Source: a virus | Strand: one strand, 5' to 3' | IMG/VR virus record: IMGVR_UViG_3300027917_000070 | Location: 1 to 46,512 of that record | DNA length: 46,512 nt | In this document: positions 44,583 to 46,512 of the stretch, piece by piece | Layout: each line of letters opens with the position of its first letter | Position numbering within the stretch: the stretch's first letter is position 1 | Made by a program: the position numbers and the translations under genes | The notes under the pieces: generated by a model | Told to the model about the DNA's origin: nothing | What the model saw: only the letters and a program-made list of their open reading frames with translations | The model's database searches: none

Positions 44583-46005
44583 ATTTAAAACTAAACCTTA
44601 CGCACATCAAATAACTGCGTTAGAAAAATCTTGGAATAAAGAAGTCTTTGCATATTTTATGGAGATGGGAACTGGTAAATCAAAAGTTCTTATTGATAAT
44701 ATTTCTATGTTGTATGACAAAGGTAAAATTAATGGTGCTTTAATTATTGCGCCTAAAGGTGTTTACCAAAACTGGTATGACTTAGAGATACCTAATCATA
44801 TGGCTGAACATGTTGAAAAAGATGTTGTGTTATGGAAAGCAGCCATTAATGAAAAACAACAAAAAGAATTAAATAAATTATTTGAGTCAACAGAAAAACT
44901 TCATGTTTTAGTTATGAATGTAGAAGCCTTTTCAACTAAAAAAGGTTTAGAGTTTGCAGCTAAATTTATGAGTTGTCATAATACTCTGATGGCTATTGAT
45001 GAATCAACTACTATCAAAAATCCAGATGCTAAACGTACTAAAAATATTGTTGCGTTAGGATTGCATGCAAAGTACAGAAGAATCTTAACTGGTTCTCCTG
45101 TTACTAAATCGCCATTGGATTTATATAAACAATGCGAGTTCCTTGATCCAGAATTATTGGAGTATGGTTCTTATTATGCATTTAGAACTAGATATGCCGT
45201 TATGCGTTCTGCAAACTTCGGTGGGAGATCAGTTCAGATAGTAGTTGGTTATAGAAACCTAAGTGAGTTGTCAGAAAAATTAGAACCTTTTTCTTATCGT
45301 TGTTTAAAAGAAGATTGTTTAGATTTACCTGACTACATATACACTAAACGTGTTATTCAATTAACTCCTGAACAAAAAAAGATCTATGGTACTATGAAAG
45401 AAATTGCATTAGCACAAATGGATGGAAAAATGATGACTACTGGTACAGCCATGGTTCAATTAATGAGACTCCATCAAATTACTTGCGGTCATTTTACTGC
45501 AGATGATGGTACTATAAAAAATATTAAAAATGAAAGATTAGATGCATTAGTAGATATTTTAGAAGAAGTAGAAAACAAAGCAGTTATCTGGGCTCATTAT
45601 AGACATGACATTGCAGCTATCATTGATGCCGTAGATAAAAAATTTGGTAAAGATTCATATGTTACTTATTATGGAGATACTTCTAATGAAGATAGACAAA
45701 ATGCAATTAAACAAATCCAAGATCCAAATAGTACAGTAAGATTTATTATAGGTACTCCACAAACGGGTGGTTATGGTATTACATTAACTGGTGCTAATAC
45801 AATGGTTTATTATGCAAATGGTTATGATTATGAGAAAAGAATACAATCAGAAGCTAGAATAAATAGAGCAGGTCAAACTAGAAAAATGACTTACATTGAT
45901 ATCATAGCTGAAAATACAGTAGATGAAAAAATAGTAAAAGCTCTTAGAAGTAAAATGGATATAGCTACTAAAATTACCGGGGATGAATTAAGAGAATGGA
46001 TTTAA
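44569..46005 (+). CDS. SNF2-type superfamily 2 helicase
   Basis: A 478-residue helicase: Walker A 'MGTGKSK' (33-39), 'IIAPKGVYQNW' (59-69), D144-E-S-T (MAIDESTTIKN), 'ILTGSPVTKSPLDLYKQCEF' and C-terminal 'IGTPQTGGYGITLTGANTMV' with 'QSEARINRAGQTRKMTYIDI' (motif VI). DEST replaces DEAH, as in many phage SNF2-like enzymes. Translocates on double-stranded DNA, probably in recombination or to displace proteins; its exact phage role is unclear. Confidence 0.9.
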   Translation: MLNYKFKTKPYAHQITALEKSWNKEVFAYFMEMGTGKSKVLIDNISMLYDKGKINGALIIAPKGVYQNWYDLEIPNHMAEHVEKDVVLWKAAINEKQQKELNKLFESTEKLHVLVMNVEAFSTKKGLEFAAKFMSCHNTLMAIDESTTIKNPDAKRTKNIVALGLHAKYRRILTGSPVTKSPLDLYKQCEFLDPELLEYGSYYAFRTRYAVMRSANFGGRSVQIVVGYRNLSELSEKLEPFSYRCLKEDCLDLPDYIYTKRVIQLTPEQKKIYGTMKEIALAQMDGKMMTTGTAMVQLMRLHQITCGHFTADDGTIKNIKNERLDALVDILEEVENKAVIWAHYRHDIAAIIDAVDKKFGKDSYVTYYGDTSNEDRQNAIKQIQDPNSTVRFIIGTPQTGGYGITLTGANTMVYYANGYDYEKRIQSEARINRAGQTRKMTYIDIIAENTVDEKIVKALRSKMDIATKITGDELREWI

Positions 46006-46178
46006 TAATATCACTTATCATGGTCCTGTCTCCTACGGAATATTATTTAAAAGATATTCCTATTCATGAACCATGTGATGTTTGGTTTGAAAAAAACATG
46101 TACCATGATAGCAAAAATAATATTCACTATATTAATGGTGAAGTTACTATGGGGTATATTTGTAAGGAGTGGAAATAA
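45996..46178 (+). CDS. Small conserved protein with hydrophobic N-terminus
   Basis: A 60-residue protein starting MDLIISLIMVLSPTEYYLKD, with C27 and C56, 'HEPCDVWFEKNMYHDSKNNI' and 'YINGEVTMGYICKEWK'. A 'HepCDvWf' to 'MGyICkew' pattern recurs beside helicase genes in marine phages. May be secreted or membrane-bound. Overlaps the helicase stop by 10 bases. Confidence 0.65.
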   Translation: MDLIISLIMVLSPTEYYLKDIPIHEPCDVWFEKNMYHDSKNNIHYINGEVTMGYICKEWK

Positions 46179-46190
46179 ATTCCCACTCCT
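46165..46190. terminator. Possible weak terminator between convergent genes
   Basis: AGGAGTGG (46165-46172) pairs with CCACTCCT (46183-46190) around a ten-base loop. The stem overlaps the last codons of the plus-strand gene and faces the Hsp20 gene. No T-run follows on either strand, so termination, if any, is weak or factor-dependent. Confidence 0.4.
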
Positions 46191-46208
46191 CTTCAGTATA
46201 AGGTAACA

Positions 46209-46512
46209 CTATTTAATGTTTACTTTTTGAGATTTTTTATCAAGTTCTTTAACACCAAACTTGATTTTCAACATACCGTCTTCCATTTTAGCTTCATCTA
46301 CAACTGCTTCATTTGGCAATGCAAACTGCTTAAAGAAAGATTTAGTTGATAATCCTTTTTGTACATAGTCAATAGCTGCATCATCTACTTTTCCTTCAAT
46401 AGATAGAATACCATCATTAACTTCTACAAGAACATTTTCTTTCTTGAAGCCAGCTAATCCTAGTTCTAAACCATATTTACCTTTAGAATATTTCACAACA
46501 TTCCAAAAAGGA
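46209..46512 (-). CDS. Hsp20 (alpha-crystallin) small heat-shock protein, 5' end beyond window
   Basis: About 100 residues are visible. Alpha-crystallin features: 'PFWNVVKYSKGKYGLELGLA' (first in-frame residues, just inside the edge), 'GFKKENVLVEVNDGILSIEG', 'KSFFKQFALPNEAVVDEAKM' and 'DGMLKIKFG'. The frame stays open to the window edge; a GTG at 46496 is not a likely start because the conserved 'PF.NvvK' lies before it. So the true start is outside. Phage Hsp20 proteins help fold virion proteins or protect the host under infection stress. Confidence 0.82.
   Translation of the reverse strand, partial: PFWNVVKYSKGKYGLELGLAGFKKENVLVEVNDGILSIEGKVDDAAIDYVQKGLSTKSFFKQFALPNEAVVDEAKMEDGMLKIKFGVKELDKKSQKVNIK

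Noticed and set aside
1-46512. Circular genome with the two ends joined
   Set aside because: Joining the cut left gene to the right edge in frame gives a stop after nine more codons and does not continue the Hsp20 frame; ends look like cuts in a longer molecule.

Overview
The window looks like most of the genome of an AT-rich, tailed, probably podovirus-like marine bacteriophage. That is an inference from gene content and style: a SU10-like adaptor, a large portal, a wide set of small marine-phage conserved proteins, GroES-like and Hsp20-like chaperones, a family A polymerase without a 5' nuclease domain and a primase-polymerase. The low-GC coding and this gene set fit an uncultured marine virus of alphaproteobacteria such as SAR11, but nothing in the window proves the host. 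No integrase or recombinase was recognised. Both ends cut through genes: a 37-codon start at the left, and an Hsp20 gene at the right whose N-terminus lies outside.

Layout, read mostly on the minus strand from right to left. 44.3-36.4 kb is the replication module: conserved unknowns, a probable DNA-metabolism protein, a primase, a UvrD-like helicase, DUF3310, PolA, then lysis-type genes (a small membrane protein and an M15 peptidase). 35.2-31.5 kb is an early or middle operon from a clear sigma70-type promoter: a ribbon-helix-helix-like protein, small zinc proteins, a methyltransferase, an HNH protein and a PD-(D/E)XK exonuclease. 31.5-31.1 kb is a non-coding, palindrome- and iteron-rich segment that may be an origin. 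30.6-25.5 kb is an accessory and regulatory zone with short plus-strand genes, five copies of a GC-rich repeat, a candidate structured RNA, an operator-promoter and the small terminase gene. From 25.5 kb leftward run the large terminase, portal, a run of very small genes, a holin-like protein, GroES, scaffold, capsid, adaptors, tail and fibre genes. At the far left is a tail nozzle-like protein. On the right, 44.3-46.2 kb carries a short plus-strand operon with an SNF2-type helicase.

The most unusual feature is at 8587-2441. Eight different 2-oxoglutarate/Fe(II) oxygenase-fold genes, one SAM methyltransferase and one DUF6065-like gene are packed into a single translationally coupled minus-strand run between the tail-fibre genes and the nozzle gene. 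Nearly all start and stop codons overlap (TAATG, ATGA, TAGTG), so the enzymes are probably made together and late. They may modify virion proteins, nucleotides or a surface polymer, but the substrate cannot be read from the sequence.

Regulation visible by eye: TTGACA-type promoters at about 15.63, 26.27, 29.88, 35.29 and 44.32 kb, several in divergent gaps; strong intrinsic terminators after the capsid gene (16.14 kb), after the candidate RNA (27.53 kb) and after the 28.6 kb gene (29.02 kb); and a perfect 12-bp-arm palindrome lying over the 26.27 kb promoter.
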